Origin: Chionis minor
Lineage: Eukaryota; Chordata; Aves; Charadriiformes; Chionididae
DNA: 64,000 nucleotides
Direction: 5' to 3'
Assembly (NCBI GenBank): GCA_013398295.1
Contig: VZSF01011373.1
Span: 310,001 to 374,000, forward strand
Positions 25,301 to 36,729 of the stretch are shown in pieces. Position numbers and translations under genes: made by a program. The notes beneath the pieces are model-generated. The model was not told the origin of the DNA, made no database searches, and saw only the letters and a program-made list of their open reading frames with translations. Within the stretch, counting starts at the first letter, position 1. Each line of letters begins with the position of its first letter.

Positions 25301-26182
25301 AGTAGATTTATATTGTTATCCGTCTGCAAGCTTGTAACTTAACTCCTAATACCTTTAATTAGAGCTGCTCAGGGGAGGCTTTCAGCTTGCTTCCATTGTA
25401 TTCCCATTATGAATCAAAAGTTTATTTGCTTCTCCAGTTGATGTGTGGGAAATAATGATATGGCACATAAGCTCACAACTTGCACGGCCACCATCAAAAC
25501 GCCACGGTGAATGAAGCTACCCATGCGTTATGACCTTGATGCACAATTTAGATAGATGATTTTTGAAGCCAAATAAAACCTTTCACATTAGGCAGTAGAT
25601 GAGCCACTTGTATGTGCTACAAATGCAGCTCCCCCCTCTCCTAATTAATAATACAAAATAGTGGTGGAATAGATTTATGCTTGTCAGCAGAGCAGTTAAC
25701 TGTCATGCCACTGATGAGTCAATGGCTTGTTGTATCATAAGTGCTGATAATACCCAGATCTGGGCTGGGCACTAAGCTGTGATATGGCAATTTAGTTTCC
25801 ACACACCATTTGGTTATGCTTTTATTTCAGATTAATCTCTGTTTTTTTCCTTTTTAATTTCAGTTCTAATGCAATAGGCTCAACAGTGACCCAGGTCACC
25901 GTGTGAGAACTTGCTGTCACAGGCTGAACTTCAGCCGTGACTGTTCTGCAGGTTTTGGAGAGAAGGATGCCAGGCAGAGCCAGGGGAACAACCAGCTCAT
26001 GGGCACACCAGCACTTGGAGGTAACAAAAGTCCATGCTTGCAGAGATCCTACAAACAATATGAAAACACCACCACAGGTAAATGAGATTGCATTTGCCTT
26101 TCCACAGCAGCATCACATTCAAAAATTCAAATGAATTGCTAAAGGAAGAAGTGTCCTGTTCCTTACCATGTATTTTTTAGAG
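19343..26182. other. Non-coding sequence, no gene seen
   Basis: No recognisable protein or RNA gene lies here. A purine-rich stretch occupies about 21181-21385 on the plus strand. Imperfect GGTGATGGTGA repeats occur at about 24826-24890. One exon-like segment (22721-22813) is listed separately. The region ends where the long CR1 begins. Confidence 0.55.
22721..22813 (+). other. Exon-like segment with good splice signals, unrecognised
   Basis: A pyrimidine-rich tract ending in TTTTTTTGCAG (AG at 22719-22720) precedes the segment, and it ends in AAG followed by GTGAGTG, a near-perfect donor. The 93-bp interval is open in one of three frames, starting at 22722, and closed in the other two. No protein family is recognisable in the roughly 30 residues. 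It could be an exon of a non-coding transcript, a cryptic exon, or chance; splice-like pairs do occur by chance in 64 kb. Confidence 0.2.
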
Positions 26183-27240
26183 GAAGGGTGTGTAAGGGCT
26201 CTTGAGCAACTGACATCTACCTGGACTTGTCCTAAGCATTTGACACTGTCCCACACAACATTCTTGTCTCTAAATTGGAGAGACGTGGATTTGACGGATG
26301 GACCACTCGGTGGATAAGGAATTGGCTGGATGGCCGCGCTCAAAGAGTTGTAGTCAACAGCTTGATGTCCAAGTGGAAACCAGCAATGAGTGGTGTCCCT
26401 CAGGGGTTGGTACCGGGACCAGTGCTGTTTAACATCATTGTTGGTGACATGGACACTGGGATTGAGCGCACCCTCAACAAGTTTGCAGACAACACCAAGC
26501 TGTGTGGAGCAGTCGACACGCTGGAGGGAAGGGATGGCATCCAGAAGGACCTGGACAGGTTGGAGAGATGGGCACATGTGAACCTCATGATGTTCAACAA
26601 GGCCAAGTGCAGGGTCCTGTATGTGGGTCGGGGCGATCCCAAGCACAAATCCCGGCTGGGCAGAGGATGCCTGGAGAGCAGCCCTGAGGAGAGGGACTTG
26701 GGGGTGTTGGTGGGGGAGAAGCTCCCCAGGAGCCGGCACCGTGCGCTGGCAGCCCAGAACCCCCCCGGCCCCTGGGCTGCATCCCCACAGCGGGGGCAGC
26801 AGGGCCGGGGGGGGATTCTGCCCCTCTGCTCCGCTCGGGGGAGACCCCCCCTGGAATCCTGGGTCCAGCTCCGGGGCCACCAACAGCAGGAGGACACGGA
26901 GCTGCTGGAGCGGGGCCAGAGGAGGCCCCGGAGATGCTGGGAGGGCTGGAGCCCCTCTGCTGGGAGGATACTGGGAGAGCTGGGGGGGCTCAGCCGGGAG
27001 AAGAGAAGGCTCCGGGGAGACCTTCCGGCCCCTGCCAGTGTCTGAAAGGGGCTCCAGGAAAGCTGGGGAGGGACTCTGGATCAGGGAGTGGAGCCATGGG
27101 ACTAGCGGCAACGGTTTTAAACTGGAAGAGGAGAGATTTCGATGAGATATTGGGAAGAAATTGCTTACTGTGAGGTTGATGAGATACTGGCCCTGGTTGC
27201 CTAGAGAAGTTGTGGATGCCTCACTGGTGCAGGTTCAGGA
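26183..27240 (+). mobile_element. CR1 LINE, long 5'-truncated copy carrying an ORF2 C-terminal remnant
   Basis: About 1.06 kb in plus orientation matches avian CR1 from the middle of the ORF2 reverse transcriptase into the 3' region. Encoded landmarks in order are a motif-A-like DLS*AFDTV, SGVPQG, a FADN active-site box, the FNKAKC segment, EERDLGVLV, and then the degraded C-terminus ([10 protein letters not shown]). The end words (GGTTGCCTAGAGAAG, GTGGATGCC) are CR1, but the copy stops before the terminal ATTCTATG repeat, so it is damaged at both ends. It is not able to move by itself. Confidence 0.95.
26221..27045 (+). pseudogene. CR1 ORF2 (reverse transcriptase) C-terminal remnant, inactive
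   Basis: The frame reads L-D-L-S, a TAA stop at 26233-26235 in place of the usual Lys/Cys codon of motif A, then A-F-D-T-V and about 270 further codons. SGVPQG is at 26389-26406. The catalytic box at 26482-26493 reads Phe-Ala-Asp-Asn rather than the family's Phe-Ala-Asp-Asp. The Asn codon AAC would arise from GAC by a CpG transition. The last ~80 codons drift from CR1 consensus and the expected C-terminus lies in other frames, showing frameshifts. There is no start codon, no N-terminal endonuclease and no complete polymerase. In intact CR1 this protein nicks target DNA and reverse-transcribes CR1 RNA from its 3' end. Confidence 0.92.
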
Positions 27241-28787
27241 GATGATGGTGTCTGCTTCTTCTCAAAGCTCTCACCTCACCTCCATGGACCTGCAGAGACT
27301 TTTTGGCAAAATGGTCCTTGTAAGCTGAATTTCAAAGCCTTTTGTGCAGCAAAAGGCTTTCCCTGCAGACAAGGAAATGCTCAGTGCTGTGCAGACCAGG
27401 AGTACCCTGAACCTGCTTTTAGCATTGCTGCAGGGACATTTCGGCCAAGTTGCATTGAATGAATTCATCTGGGGCAGGAAATCTTGTAACTCTTCACACA
27501 CCCTCCTGTGTGGGCTTCCCAGTGTTCGTAGGAGAATGTCATTCAGGGATACATACCCAATATAGACAGCTGCTTGTCTTTCAGGAAGTAAAATGAAAAG
27601 CAGAAAAAAGGAAAATCAGCCTGCAAATAATAACGCATCTCTTAAATGTTTGGGGGTATCATTTTTTTGTTTGTTTTTTTCCTTTTTTTTCTGTGAAAGT
27701 ATATCTATTATATTAAATTTATATCTATTTTCTCACATGGAATAAACAGCTCCCTTTGTCTAGCTTGAGCTTGAAGCTCTGTCAGACTGACCCTCAAAGG
27801 TAGAGGAAGGTCTCCTGTGCACGTGGGACAGAGGTGCCTGCAACAGAGGGGAGGACGCTCTGTCCAACAGCTCTCCTCTGTATTTTATCACTCATGGTGA
27901 TATTATGCAGAATTCACAAGGAGTCTCTATTTCTGCTACCCCAAATCACAAAAGTTTTTTAAAAATTCAGTCCACCCATTCTTTGTGCTTGTAAACATCC
28001 TACATCCGGGAAAGTTTGTAGTCCTTCTAGAGCAGGGCCTGGAAATTCATTTGAAAAAAAAGGAGCTGGTAAAATTTAAATGTACAAAGATCATTGCTGC
28101 AGCTTGGTGGTGGGACATGCAAGGTACCCTGCTGCTTCTTGAAAAGCCTGCTTTGAGAAGGATGTATCTGATACCCAGTTTTTGATGGGTTTCCCATGCC
28201 ATTCCTCCCATTTCCTAGTTGGTCACTGTCATACTTGGAGTGAAGTGGTTTTGAGGCAGTATTTCCACACACTTGACTTTTAAATTGAGGTGGGATTATA
28301 GTGAAATTGCATTTTATATTCTTTAACCCCACGATAATGTGCTTTGGGTGAAAACCCCAAGTGCTCAAATGTCAATGCACTGTGGAATTTAGTCACCACA
28401 AATAGCCAGTCAGTAGCTTCTGAGCTATGTTATTTGGGCAGAGGATGTCAGAAGATCTTCTTAGTTGTTTGTTTCAGTATTTTTGCATATTGAGATTTTT
28501 GGGAATTTGTCTGCATGATTCCTGTTGAATTTTATGAATTATAGACTAGGTAAATTTTGGAGCATGCAAGAAGATGGACATGCAGCCCCAAATAGACATA
28601 CATTTCATTGGTCACCCTGTTGTATTTGCATTTGCCAGGAACTCCAGCGGTGGGGAACGCCTCCCTCTGCCACCACAGCGAAGGTGAAGACTTTCACGTC
28701 ATTTTTGCTTGTGCCAATGCAACCTGTTTGGAACAGAGACATTTGAAAAGGTCACCTATTTTCAGAACAGGTATTTCTGATGCATTT
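27241..28787. other. Spacer between two inverted CR1 copies, no gene seen
   Basis: About 1.5 kb of unremarkable sequence with T-rich runs near 27661-27690. No domain, RNA gene or further transposon was recognised. It forms the loop between the oppositely oriented CR1 copies. Confidence 0.6.
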
Positions 28788-29312
28788 TCATAGAAACCTA
28801 GAATGGTTTGAGTGGGAAGGGACCTTTAAAGACCATCTAGTCCAACCACCCCTGCCATGAGCAGGGACATTTTCCACTAGTACATGCTGCTCAGAGCCCC
28901 GTCCAACTTGGCCTTGAACCTCCAGGGATGGGGCACCCACAGCTGCTCTGGGCAACCCTGGCCAGGGGCTCACCTGGAAACAATTTCTTCCCAATCTTTT
29001 TCAATCTCATTGAAATCTGCCCTCTTCCAGTTTAAAACCGTTGCCCCTAGTCCTATGGCTCCATTCCCTGATCCAGATCCCTCCCCAGCTTTCCTGGAGC
29101 CCCTTGAGGGACTGGCACGTCTCCCCGGAGCCTTCTCTTCTCCCGGCTGAACCCCCCCAGCTCTCCCAGTATCCTCCCAGCAGAGGGGCTCCAGCCCTCC
29201 CAGCATCTCCGGGGCCTCCTCTGGCCCTGCTCCAGCAGCTCCGTGTCCTCCTGCTGTTGGTGGCCCTGGAGCTGGACCCAGTATTCCAGGTGAGGTCTTA
29301 CCAGAGTGGAGT
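28788..29312 (-). mobile_element. CR1 LINE, 3' half on the minus strand
   Basis: The copy starts with TCATAGAAACCTAGAATGG, a diverged reverse-complement 3' terminus, followed by AAGGGACCTTTAAAGACCAT and the CR1 3' region. It runs back into the ORF2 C-terminal DNA, ending near GAGGTCTTACCAGAGTGG. Its far half is nearly identical in reverse complement to 26870-26985 of the plus-strand CR1 (one difference seen in about 110 bp), so both are likely from the same fairly young subfamily. Antisense open frames over it (for example up to 185 codons) are remnants, not genes. Confidence 0.95.
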
Positions 29313-30002
29313 GAAGATTCTGAAGAACTATGGATAACTGTAAAAAGGATGCATTGAAAAAATACAAAAATTAGTAACTGAGTTATGAGACCTGGAATAT
29401 TTAAAGTTTTTGTTAGTACGTCCAAAAGCAATAGAAATGCCATATAATTATTGAAACTGGGAGGGGGCAGGAGACCTTTTAAAGCTAACTGCAGAGTGTT
29501 TGGATGGAGGGGATGCTGAAACAGCAAATACTGGACGAGGATGTCTTGTGTATGTGCAGGTAACTGCTAACACTGCAATACCTAGCTTGCTCCTCTGAAA
29601 TATTAATGATTTATTCTATGTACAGTGGCAGCAGATGTTACCGGAGATAGTTCTGACCGTTTCTTCATCTCAGTGCTGGAGCAAACAGCCTGGTCAGGGC
29701 AGACATCCTGCTACTATTTCCTCTGCTGCCCACAGCTCTCCACAGAGGGACTCACAATCTCAGCAGCTGTAAGGAGATATTTTTTTTTCACCTCACATTC
29801 CTGTCTGGCAGCATCAGCTCTGGGGTACAGAGCCTCCAAGAAAGGGGAGACGGGCACAGTGTTTATGTCCAGCTGTGCTCCAGGCCCAGCGTGTGGAAAT
29901 CCAGATGCTTTGCCGGGACAGTAGATGCTAACATCAGTAGTGTCTGCTTCAGGAAAAAAGAGAGTTGCTGAAGCTCTGTGCTTGGTCTTAGCAGCATGGC
30001 AG
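29313..30002. other. Non-coding gap between CR1 and solo LTR
   Basis: About 690 bp with no recognisable gene. It ends with the GGCAG target site (29998-30002) used by the LTR insertion. Confidence 0.6.
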
Positions 30003-30661
30003 TGTCGTGGTTTGTGGAACCCACAACAGTTTATTGTCATTTCGACAATTATTCTCTCACCTGATGGCCTCTCCCCACCTGGGAATGGGAATTGGGAAGA
30101 AAACAAGGAGACACAAGGTTTAAAGTATAAACAGATTTAATAGAATAAGACTAAGTAATTAAACATTAGTGATATTAAAGAATACTAAAACCCCAATATT
30201 GATCTCAATACCAATATAAAATACACAAGGATTATACTCAGACCATTCTATCTGTAGGAAGCCGTGCGGTCCCAGCAGGGGACAGCAAATGTGGGACACT
30301 GGGAGCGCTGCGGCTTTGGGAGGAAGGGAAGGGCTCTGAGCTCTGGCACTGGGGCAAGAAGTTCTCTGGATCAGTGCCATTAAGGGAGAGAGAGCTTCAC
30401 AGAAAACTTTCTAATTTATATATTGAATTGCCGTGCACGGTGTGAAATAATCCTGTTGGCAGCCTGGGGCAAGTGCCCGGGTCTGGCTCCTCCTCATCCC
30501 TGCACCTGGGCAGTTTAAAAACACTGACACCTTGAAACCCACACACCATGGCTGGCTGTAAAGTAAATATTTTCACAAATTCAGACACAAAAGTCTCCTA
30601 AAAGTAGAGTTCTCCCAAACATTAGAAAACAAATTATTCCTGTGTCACTCAAACCAGGACA
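30003..30661 (-). mobile_element. Solo LTR of an avian endogenous retrovirus, with 5-bp target-site duplication
   Basis: The 659-bp unit begins TGTCGTGGTTTG and ends CAAACCAGGACA, so it has TG...CA ends with imperfect terminal inverted repeats. It is flanked by a perfect direct repeat GGCAG at 29998-30002 and 30662-30666. The sense direction is minus: on that strand a CAATATATAAA TATA box lies at 30415-30425 and an ATTAAA polyadenylation signal at 30136-30141, with AATAAA at 30030-30035. No internal retroviral sequence follows, so it is a solo LTR left by recombination between two LTRs. The 5-bp duplication favours a class III (ERVL-like) source, but that assignment is inference. The intact target duplication suggests moderate age. 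Confidence 0.93.
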
Positions 30662-30929
30662 GGCAGTGATATTGTCCTTGTTTAATGGCTGGAGAACTGA
30701 GGTGCTGGAAAAAGTGTGCAGATGCTGGGAAGTACCACCAAAGAGGGAAGGGAAGGCAGATCCGGCTCTCTTTTAAGCATCAGGTTGTCCTTCCTTGGGG
30801 CACTGTGCTGAAATTTTGTCCTGTACCCAAAACGCCTTACGCTGAGGCTGTCCTAGCCCAGCGCCGGGGAGCTGTGGCCAGTTAGGGCTGGTTTATATTT
30901 CCATTACCTGTCACCCTGTTATATTCTTT

Positions 30930-31260
30930 GTTCATATACATAAGATAATAAGGCTGAAAGAGGAAAATGGGGTATGGTGATAGAGAATATATAAAGAGAG
31001 CAGATGATGCTAAGTAATGGCCGTTAAACTACATAATAAATCCTTGGCGATAGTACAAAACCTTTGCATCTGCTCACAAGGTAGAATTATTTCATCGCTT
31101 CCAGGCCCGTACGTGGATATATAAGTCAGTGCATTAGCATCTTCAGGGACACATCCATAATAAAGATAATACTAATTTTCATAGCAATGTTTTCTCCCTG
31201 TCAGCCGAAGGTAATTAAGTGGTTAAAGGAGAACTCAGTTTGCTACCTAATGTAAAAAAT
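30930..31260. promoter_or_regulatory. Candidate conserved non-coding element
   Basis: This AT-rich block holds many factor-type words: GATAATAAGG, CAGATGATGCTAAG, TCCATAATAAAGATAATACT and GTAATTAAGTGG, which includes TTAAGTGG, an NKX2-type site at 31215-31222. It is free of simple repeats and transposon hallmarks. The assignment rests on texture only and would need cross-species alignment. Confidence 0.2.
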
Positions 31261-34200
31261 AACTCACGCGTTTTATGTCTCCGAGTCTTCTAACTTCCAC
31301 CAGTGTCAGGCCACATTGGGTTTGCATTTACTGTAACAACCTTTCAGTAGATACAGGACAGAGCATGCTAAGCATGGGGTTTCTAATCACTTTTCTTTTG
31401 TGTCTGATGTCCCAGCTACCCACGGGCTTCAGCTGTGATCAGATCGTAGCTCTGAACTAATCAGATTTGATGTAGAAATAAAGGAATGGATCCAAAATGA
31501 GGTGGAACTAACAAATGAAAATAATAATAAAATATAATGACAGTAATTGAAAAGGTTTCTAATGTCTTAGATGCAATACAATAACACTCCTTTACTATTT
31601 AGCCAGCCTTGAGACCAGTTATTTGCTTTTGAAAAGTTTTGCAAAGGTACATAGGTTGATGCCAGTGCTGTATTTTCTGTACCTATTCTACCTGGACTAA
31701 TTGAAAAGCTATCACGAAAAGGAAATTGGGTTGGTGTTGGGAGTTCGTGCTTGTGCTCTGATCTTCAGGAAGCTATAGAAAATCTCCAGAAAATTAATTG
31801 TTTAGACTTGAAAGTGCTTCATTAAGCCAAGGTAATGGGCAAATTCGGCATTCCTCAACAGTGATCTCGGGTTTCTTCCAAATCTTACTACACTAATCAT
31901 TATTTCTGCACCATTCAGTCCTGTATTTTCTAAGTTTGCATAGCATATATTGCCAAATTACCTCTGCAGCTGACGAGGCACCATGGCAGAGGCAGGTACA
32001 TTTTAAATTACCGCAAGTTTTGCACTATGTTTTATAAAAGAGAAGATCATCCCAGGGCGGCAGAGTTCCCACGGCCCCCAGCACTAGAAGGCTTGTTAAA
32101 ATTTCCCACAAGAATAAAAAAATGTGTTGAAGCTTCATTGTTAATGTTGTTTATGTGGGTGTATAAAAGGGAAATTTAAACCTTGTTTTCTGGCCAGGCC
32201 CTGGTGAAGTCTATCCTGCTGAGGACCACGACTCTCCCGCGCTGCAGGAACGGTCCTTCCACCGTTGGGCACCGGCAACTCCCCATCGCCAGGGACACAT
32301 CCCAAGGCTTCACATCCCTTCCTACCTGCAGCGCGTTCCAGGTGCAAAACCACTTCTGTTTCTTCTCTTTGTTTGCTTTTTATGCTTTTCCTTTTAACGG
32401 CGTGTTAGTCGCAGGGAAGCCCATAGAAGTACAAGCCCTCCGCAAATAGGCTACAACAAAATACTTGGTAGTAGGGAGGGATGAACGAGACCTTGAAACT
32501 ACAGCCTGCAATATATGGCTCGGTCCTGCTCGTGGGTAGTAAAGGCATTAATTTCTGAATACTGTCTGCTTTAGTAGGTAATTTTTGTGAAATGCCTGGA
32601 GAGGCTGGTGCGTTTCGCCATATACTATAATGAAGTATGGCAGGTTTTAGAGAGATGAAGGACTTTGCAAAGGTGCAGCAGCCTGACACCCGGATTCATT
32701 TTGAGCATGAGCTGGTTCCTATTTTATCTAAGCCTGATTCCGTCATCCTTGGAAAGGAGGCAGCTTGCTTTTGATGGCGAATCTTGTTATAAGTACTTAT
32801 TTGGCATGCCAGTGAATAAGAAAAGCTATCATGATTTGACATGTGAAACGTGAAGTCTCAATTACTTTTATGTTGTTTTTCCTTCTGTAGATCGGGGGTG
32901 AAAAATATATTTTAATTAAAAAGTGAAATATGATATCCAGATCTCAGCATGCCTCGTGGAGAACAATATGAATTTTGGAGTGCTTCATAAGTCTTGGAGC
33001 AGAGCTTACGCTGCACTTCACAGGCATGGGCAGCAGCCGCGGCTGATAACGCTGACTGATTTATTTGGCCATTATCTGACAGTTTCTTTACTTAAGGGAA
33101 AAGGAGGCTGTGGATGACATCCTGCATATTCAGATAGCTGTTATTGTAATGTTCCTCTATGTATTTTATATTTTAATCTTTTTTTTTTTTTTTTCCTCCT
33201 TCCAGGCCTAATTTTTTAAGGAAATGAAGGTTACGAGATTGTGCTTTTTTGCCTTCCTTCCTCATCTCCTGCCCTGCCACTTTGGAATCTCTCGACCAGC
33301 CTCACCTGAATTTTGTCACGAGACAAAGGCTCAGAGATATTAAGTCTCTGGAAGTGCTGCACCCATCGGTGGTGAAGCAAAGATGTTGCTCCAATAAAAC
33401 CAGGGAGAAGCTGGTTACAATGCATTTTTGCTGAGAATGTGCGGGTTATTAGCTGGCACCTGAGGTGGGCTAGCTGCAGCACGTGCTCTCGACCGTGCAG
33501 CTACCCAAAACAAAGGCAAAAGCCACTGAAAGTGCAAGGGCATTTCTGAACATGTTATGGTGTTAAAGCCATGTTGGGAAAACACTTGTCTCTGTATCAA
33601 GGATTGGAGCCTCTATCCCCCACGTCACTACAGTTTGGCGTTACAGTTTCTGCTGGCTGGGAATATAAGCAAATTAGCTCTTTTTCTGAAATTAGTATCT
33701 AATTTAAAATAAAAAGGGTAATTCTTGGCACATTGGGCAAAACCGTCTCCTTATACATTTTGAAGAGCTATGTCTGAAAACGTAGTGGGTGTTTTCCCTG
33801 TTTGTGTTTCTTGATGGTTGTCAAAGGCATCTCACTATTGATAAATAGTAACACATTCCTTCAATCAGTTTAGGACAAAGACCTTGGCCCCCTCCTCCAT
33901 CACGGTAAGTGGATCAAAATGAAAGCTTTTTATGGAGCTCCCTCTAATTTCCAGATGTAGCGCACCACTTCACCAATGAAGCAGTATTTTTTTCTTAACA
34001 GAAAATTGTATTTACCCAACACTTTGCCAGGCTAAGTGTGTTGAAGCTAACCATCTTTAATATCCAACCCATAATGATGCTTGTGCTTCCTTTTGAACGC
34101 TCCAGCTGCTAGGGGCTGAGATCGCTGCATATTGATGGATACTTCAGCTGGTGATTCCTCAAAGCAGCCCCACTAAGCAAGCTTAAATTTAGTCCATGCC

Positions 34201-34879
34201 TTACTGAATAACACCAGAATCATAAAATCCTACGCTAGGAGGTTGGCAATCACTATGCTTGGCGGTGCGTGGTTTAAGCAGTAGTTTGCGTATCTAAAAT
34301 CGTCAACAACTTAAAAAGGAATCAAAATCAGTTATGACAAAAATATAGAAGGATAATTATGCAGTATTTTAATAGAATCATAAAAAATTCATTGTATTAT
34401 CTGCATATCTTGCTCGCCTAAAAAAAAAAAAAGGCAGAAAATGAAAAATTTTTAAAATCCTACATCTGTTAAGTCAGAAAACGCCACAGACTTTTTCGTG
34501 CTTTGCTCCAGAAATGACCCACTGGAAATTCATGGCATAATGATCCAAAATCCCAGTGACTTTAGGACTGCAGCAGGTGGGAAGCTCAGGAGCAGGGAAG
34601 GGGAATGGGGCCCCTTGCCCAGCCCCAGCAGAAATTCACGTTGGGCTATCAGCACCCTTCCCAAGGAGGTGCCCCCAGGGTTTGCCCTTTCCCTGCCATT
34701 GCTGGAACTGGTGGAAGACGTGGATGTGACAGAAGACTTCGGCTCCCACTGCCTGTCCTCCCGCGGTAGCTATGGCTGGGAGACCCCATCCTCTTCTCCA
34801 GGCGTACGGAGATGGGCAGGACTTGCGGAGGTCAGGGGTTGCTGTTTGTAAGCTTTCTCTGAGTGCTTTATGCAGATTT

Positions 34880-35420
34880 AGTGTACGTAGCACACACTTT
34901 TAATCAGGTTAATAAAGGGTCCATGGGTGAATAAACAGGGTCTTTCTGCATTAGCCCTTTTGGCACTCTAAGTCGGGCTGGAGCTCATAATAATTGTTTA
35001 TTTAATAGTTAGTTTATGTCACTAAGGAACCGATTCCTCACTTGCAGGGAACTGATTATATTTAAACCCTGGGAAGTCAATGAGTGTTTTATTACCAATT
35101 TCATTAAGGCCAGCATTTTAATCCATGCCATCTAAATCTCCGCATTTGAGTAGAAATTTCTCTAGAGCTCGTGACTTTAAATATGAGAGCAATGGGTGAA
35201 CCTTACCAATCACACCATCCATTATTATATTTAGTACTGGGGTGGCTGCAATGCTAGAACGACTCTCCAAATAAACAGCCATTAACTATGACAGTGATAA
35301 TGGAATGTGCACTGTGAAATTATCTAATTACTGACACTTTGAGTCTGTATCAACAATTTGTTTTGAAATAGAATATAATTAAATTCTTTTGCTCCAAGTA
35401 CATCTTGAAGAGCAATAAAC
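34880..35420. promoter_or_regulatory. Candidate conserved non-coding element
   Basis: About 540 bp rich in homeodomain words (ATAATAATTGTTTATTTAAT near 34990, CTAATTACTGAC near 35325, TATAATTAAATTC near 35374) and a paired SOX-like palindrome AACAATTTGTT at 35352-35362. No frame is open across it and no transposon features are seen. The dense, non-repetitive AT-rich texture resembles vertebrate developmental enhancers. This is inference from composition and motifs. Confidence 0.25.
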
Positions 35421-36729
35421 TTTCAGACTTCAAATATGAAGAGTGAACAAAAGGTGCCATGTACAGCTGACTTTGAACATTTGGAGGATAATTTTCTTGC
35501 AGAAAATGTATTTCATGACTGCTGTTCTTGGGCCTGTTAGCTGGGGTCTATTAAAACCTGTTGATGGTTATGGAAATAAAAAGGATGTTCCCAAAGGAAA
35601 GGGAGAAGATGAGAGGAGTAACAGATGCTACAGCACCCCAGAATGCTTCACTGTTGGCTGTGGAAGATATCTAGAGCCTGATTTGAGCAGTAATTGCTTT
35701 ATTGGGTCATAGCTTTAAAAAGTAATGTAGCAAAATGAACAGATGCATCTAATCTGTTATTCAGAATAAGAATGATCATAGATGCTTCTCAATGTGGAAG
35801 GTCATCGTTGCAATTTGTTGATAAAGGCTGCGAAACAGAAATGTAAGTCACTGTGCTAAGTAATAATTAGAATCAACTGGACACTTGGAAAGGTGTCTGC
35901 AAACCTGTTTGATCCAGATCTGTTTGTTTTCCGCGAATCTGTTAGTTTTCCATAAATCTGAGCACTTGAGTATTGCAGAGGGCAGCTGGAATTTTGCAGA
36001 TGCGGAAGCCGTGGACGAGGCGGTGGGAACGTGCCTGTGCTGCTGGCGATCAATAGCGACACAGAGACAGAAGGGGATCCATCCCTTGCTTGGTGTCACT
36101 TGTGCCGGAGGTGCCGGCTCCCAGCAGGGACCTTGTGCCACGCGGGAGGCGTCTTGCCGTCTGCTCACAGGAAAGCATCACGTTAGCTTTGCTGGGACTC
36201 TCCAGTGGGGAAATACACTCTAGCAATTTTTCAAGAGGAGCCTTTCCAGGCCCTAGCACACGTAGCCTTGTCAAGAGTAAGAGTAAAATTCAGGAAAGAA
36301 AAGACAGCAAAGGAAAGAAAAAGATGTTTTCCGGATTACACGGCTTGTAGCTTGCTAGAGCTCCTCCCGGTTTATGTCTTGAACAAGAAATCTAGGTTGC
36401 ATGCATTTTTAAAAAAAACGTTTCTTTTCATCTACCAGCAAGAAAACTTGGGAATAGTATTCTCTGCTTGTCATTTTTTTTTGCATTAATTAGAAAACAT
36501 ATAACCCAGCAGTATAAAGAGCCGCGAATGTCATCTCTCAAGTATCGCAGCCTCTAATAAAAGTCAGAGCGGCACCGTTCGTGACCATCTGATGTTTACG
36601 GCTGCTGCTTCTGAAGTGCATTGTGTTTCGGTGTCCACCTTGGCTCGTGTCCATTCTTGCTTTAACCTCAGTGACTTTGGCAGAGTTGCTTCAGTGCTGA
36701 ACTTCACCCATTTTGCCTTCAGCAGAGTC

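Noticed and set aside
26119..27111. 330-codon open frame on the minus strand
   Set aside because: It is antisense to the CR1 ORF2 remnant. GC-rich CR1 DNA has few stops in reverse, and the protein has no domain.
28970..29527. 185-codon open frame on the minus strand
   Set aside because: Its C-terminal part is CR1 3' region and the rest is flanking DNA without resemblance to any protein.
33179..33230. Strong polypyrimidine tract plus TTCCAG resembling a splice acceptor
   Set aside because: All three downstream frames close within about 30 bp, so no coding exon is supported; the T-run itself is low complexity.
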